Below, one piece after another: positions 61,901 through 64,000 of a stretch of 64,000 bases of DNA (position 1 is the first letter of the stretch; each line of letters starts with the position of its first letter). Source of the stretch: Neocallimastix lanati (nom. inval.) (lineage: Eukaryota; Neocallimastigomycota; Neocallimastigomycetes; Neocallimastigales; Neocallimastigaceae); the NCBI GenBank assembly GCA_016946835.1, contig JACVTC010000084.1, forward strand, positions 592,501 to 656,500, in the 5' to 3' direction. Under the pieces are notes generated by a model, which saw only the letters and a program-made list of their open reading frames with translations, had not been told where the DNA came from and ran no database searches. Made by a program: the position numbers and the translations under genes.

Positions 61901-64000
61901 CTTCACTAAGACCTTGGGCAGCACCAGAACGATCGACAGCACTAGTTTCGGATTTCAAGATAACAATCAATTCAGCCATTAATCCTGGGAAGTTATCTTC
62001 ACCTAACTTTTCAATCATAGTACCTAAAGCCTTTGAGGCGAAAGCACGAGCTTCTGGGTTTGGATCAATTAAAACTTCCTTAAGACTTGGCATAAGTCTT
62101 TCAATATATGGAATAATATCCTTTTTATCGGTTAATGAAGACATATTACCCATAATTTGAGAAGCCATCTTTTTCGTTTCACTATTTCTTTCTCTTAAAC
62201 CACGACTAATAATTGGCATAACTAATGCTAAAGATGGAGCATCAATATAATGAACGAAAGCAGTTTCTAATAAATCCTTTAAAGCAACAGGAGTTTTGGT
62301 GTCTGGATTAATCATAGCATCAATAAGGGATGGTACAAGTTCTTGAATTTCTGGATTCTTAATAACTTGACCAAAGTTATTTAATGCATTCTTAGCTGCT
62401 TCTTGAACTTTCATGTGAGAATCAGACAAAACTTCACATAAGCTTGGAATAATCTGAGGTAAACTAATACTTAATTGTTTTGGTACACAGAAAGCCATTG
62501 TACCTAAGAATTCAATACTACCGGTCTTTGTTCTCCAATTCTTATCTTCTAAAGCTTCAAGTAAACTTGGTAAAATAAGCTTAACACAGTGACCACTAAT
62601 TTTTCCCATAATAACTCTACTAGCATCTTGAGTAGCTTCACGAACTTCTGATTTTGAATCACCAAAACAAGTTAATAAGTGTGGAATAATTTGAATAATA
62701 TATGGTTCGAACAATCTACCTAAAGTCATAGATAAAGTTTCAAAAGCACATAAAGCACCTTCTCTATATTCATATTTCTTTTTATTATCAACAGCTTCTT
62801 TTAAGGTTTGCATAACATTACATTCTTTTAAAGTACCCATACCACGACCCTTAACAACACCAGCAAGACCATAAGCATTACCTCTTCTTTCACCATAGTT
62901 TTTACCATTAAGTATACCATCTAATAATTTTTGAACTAATTCGGCACTTTCTTCTTTCTTAATAGACTTAATTAAACCTGGAAGACAATTGGCAACAGCT
63001 TCTTGTACTGCTTCTGATGGTGTCTTCAATGTATCAATTAATTTGGAAATAACAACTGGAATAGATGGATCACTTGGATCAAGATGTTGAGAAAGAGTAC
63101 CTAATGAAATAACAACTGATTCACGAATAGTATCTTGTTCTTCAGAACCACTTGTTGGTTTAGATAAATAGCCATTCATAATATTTAAAAGCTCCTTAAT
63201 ATGGTCCTTTCCGTTAAGTTTAAGAGCTGAAAGACCAGCTTCAAGCATTATTCTACTAACTTTCGAATTTTCATCACCTAAAGCTTTATCATAAATTAAG
63301 AAATTGTATAATTTTTTCAAATCTGAGCATGAAGAAATAGATGGAGCACAATTCTTCAAGGCATTTGCTAAACCACTTCTTGCTTCCCAGTTATCTTCCT
63401 TAATTAAGGATTCCTTAATAACCATACCAAATTCATCATACTCCGGAACTGGTGGAGCATTAAGATCCTTATAAGTTTCATAAATTTTATCAATAACAGG
63501 ATTACGAGCTTCTGGATAATCCATAATACATTTAGATAAAGCTTTAGCTGAATTATTTCTAATAACTTCTACTGGATGAGTAACGAGATCAGCAATACCA
63601 ATAATTTCTTCTAAAGTATGAACATCTTCACCATTCTTTTCAAGGAATGAATCCATTGAAAATGCACTAATAGCTTCATCTTCATCAAAAGCAGAGACAT
63701 AATCACGAATATTATAAGTAGTATCTAATTCACCATATGGAATATCAACAATAGTTAATCCTTTAAGACAAACACTTCTAACGTCATTACTTTCAGAAAG
63801 TAAACCATCGAGTAAAGCTTTAACGAATGAATCATTATCTTCACCTTCGAGAGCCGATAATTCCTTTTCTTTTTCAACAGGTTCATTTTCTTCATTTTCT
63901 TCATCTTCTTCATCTTCTTCCTCATAAATCTTTTCTTGAGATATACTAACGCCTTCACATAACTTTACAATAGCTTCTGAACATTTAGTAACAAACTTTG
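58910..64000 (-). CDS. GCN1: Gcn1, translational activator of Gcn2 (C-terminal part)
   Basis: Open from the right edge to 59,163. It is spliced (donor GTAAGT, acceptor TAG) to a last exon 59,035-58,910 reading EYLNTLQGPAVRSTGDYAKR to the end FATL. About 1,653 residues are visible; fungal Gcn1 is about 2,670, so the N-terminal third is missing. The protein is a continuous array of HEAT repeats. An EF3-like block (GERRGNAYGLAGVVKGRG, near 62,880, to about 61,950) is the ribosome-binding part. Further on, DDNWRIRLSSIQLLGDLLY (near 61,590) holds the Arg that in yeast is needed for binding the RWD domain of Gcn2. An acidic Glu/Asp run lies near 63,900. Gcn1 senses stalled or colliding ribosomes with Gcn20 and activates Gcn2 to phosphorylate eIF2alpha under amino-acid starvation. 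Confidence 0.95.

Noticed and set aside
59133-63656. Treating ATG 63,656 as the start of a 1,507-residue protein
   Set aside because: The frame stays open to the window edge with Gcn1-like sequence upstream, so the gene is simply cut off, and a last exon at 59,035-58,910 is missing from that reading.

Overview
The window looks like nuclear DNA of an anaerobic gut fungus (Neocallimastigomycota, the Neocallimastix/Piromyces/Anaeromyces group). Four things point there. Base composition is extremely AT-rich, with homopolymers up to T54 and long AAT/ATT and TTTTA arrays. Genes carry short AT-rich introns with GTAAGT-like donors and TAG acceptors. The left edge holds a secreted protein with a fungal cellulosome dockerin (CBM10-type), a hallmark of this group. 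The right half carries an axonemal dynein, which only flagellated fungi keep. No search was run, so the placement rests on family recognition.

Left third, 1-15,800: gene-poor. The start of a dockerin protein (1-396, minus) is followed by about 7 kb of AT-rich repeats. Then come two inverted SINE-like copies (7,700-8,643), a decayed minus-strand gene for a secreted beta-helix/EGF/membrane protein (10,636-14,155) and another retroposon-like island (14,804-15,350).

Middle, 15,801-34,740: a 7.3-kb Mutator-like element with terminal inverted repeats and a probable 8-bp target duplication. It holds a broken FLYWCH/MULE transposase and 3.9 kb of satellite built on a CAATCTGTACTT motif, ending in 15 near-identical 46-bp units. 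Next are a 900-residue repetitive protein of unknown function (25,061-27,763), a four-exon gene for a small I9-type protease inhibitor (30,516-31,344), a tRNA-headed SINE with target duplications, a LINE remnant and one unassigned island.

Right half, 35,212-64,000: five genes, all on the minus strand: a GPI-anchored surface protein; a plasma-membrane syntaxin of eight small exons; an 11-exon inner-arm axonemal dynein heavy chain of about 3,910 residues; a four-exon gene for an unrecognised 152-residue protein; and the C-terminal part of Gcn1. These are separate housekeeping or cell-structure genes, not a pathway cluster. Syntaxin serves exocytosis, dynein the zoospore flagella, and Gcn1 the starvation response at the ribosome. 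Exon structures were joined by hand from splice signals, reading phase and family similarity.

Most unusual features: the transposon with its internal homogenised satellite bracketed by inverted arms; two dynein introns filled with mutually complementary (AAU)n and (AUU)n tracts flanking the motor exons; and the nine-fold repeated motif in the 900-residue protein.
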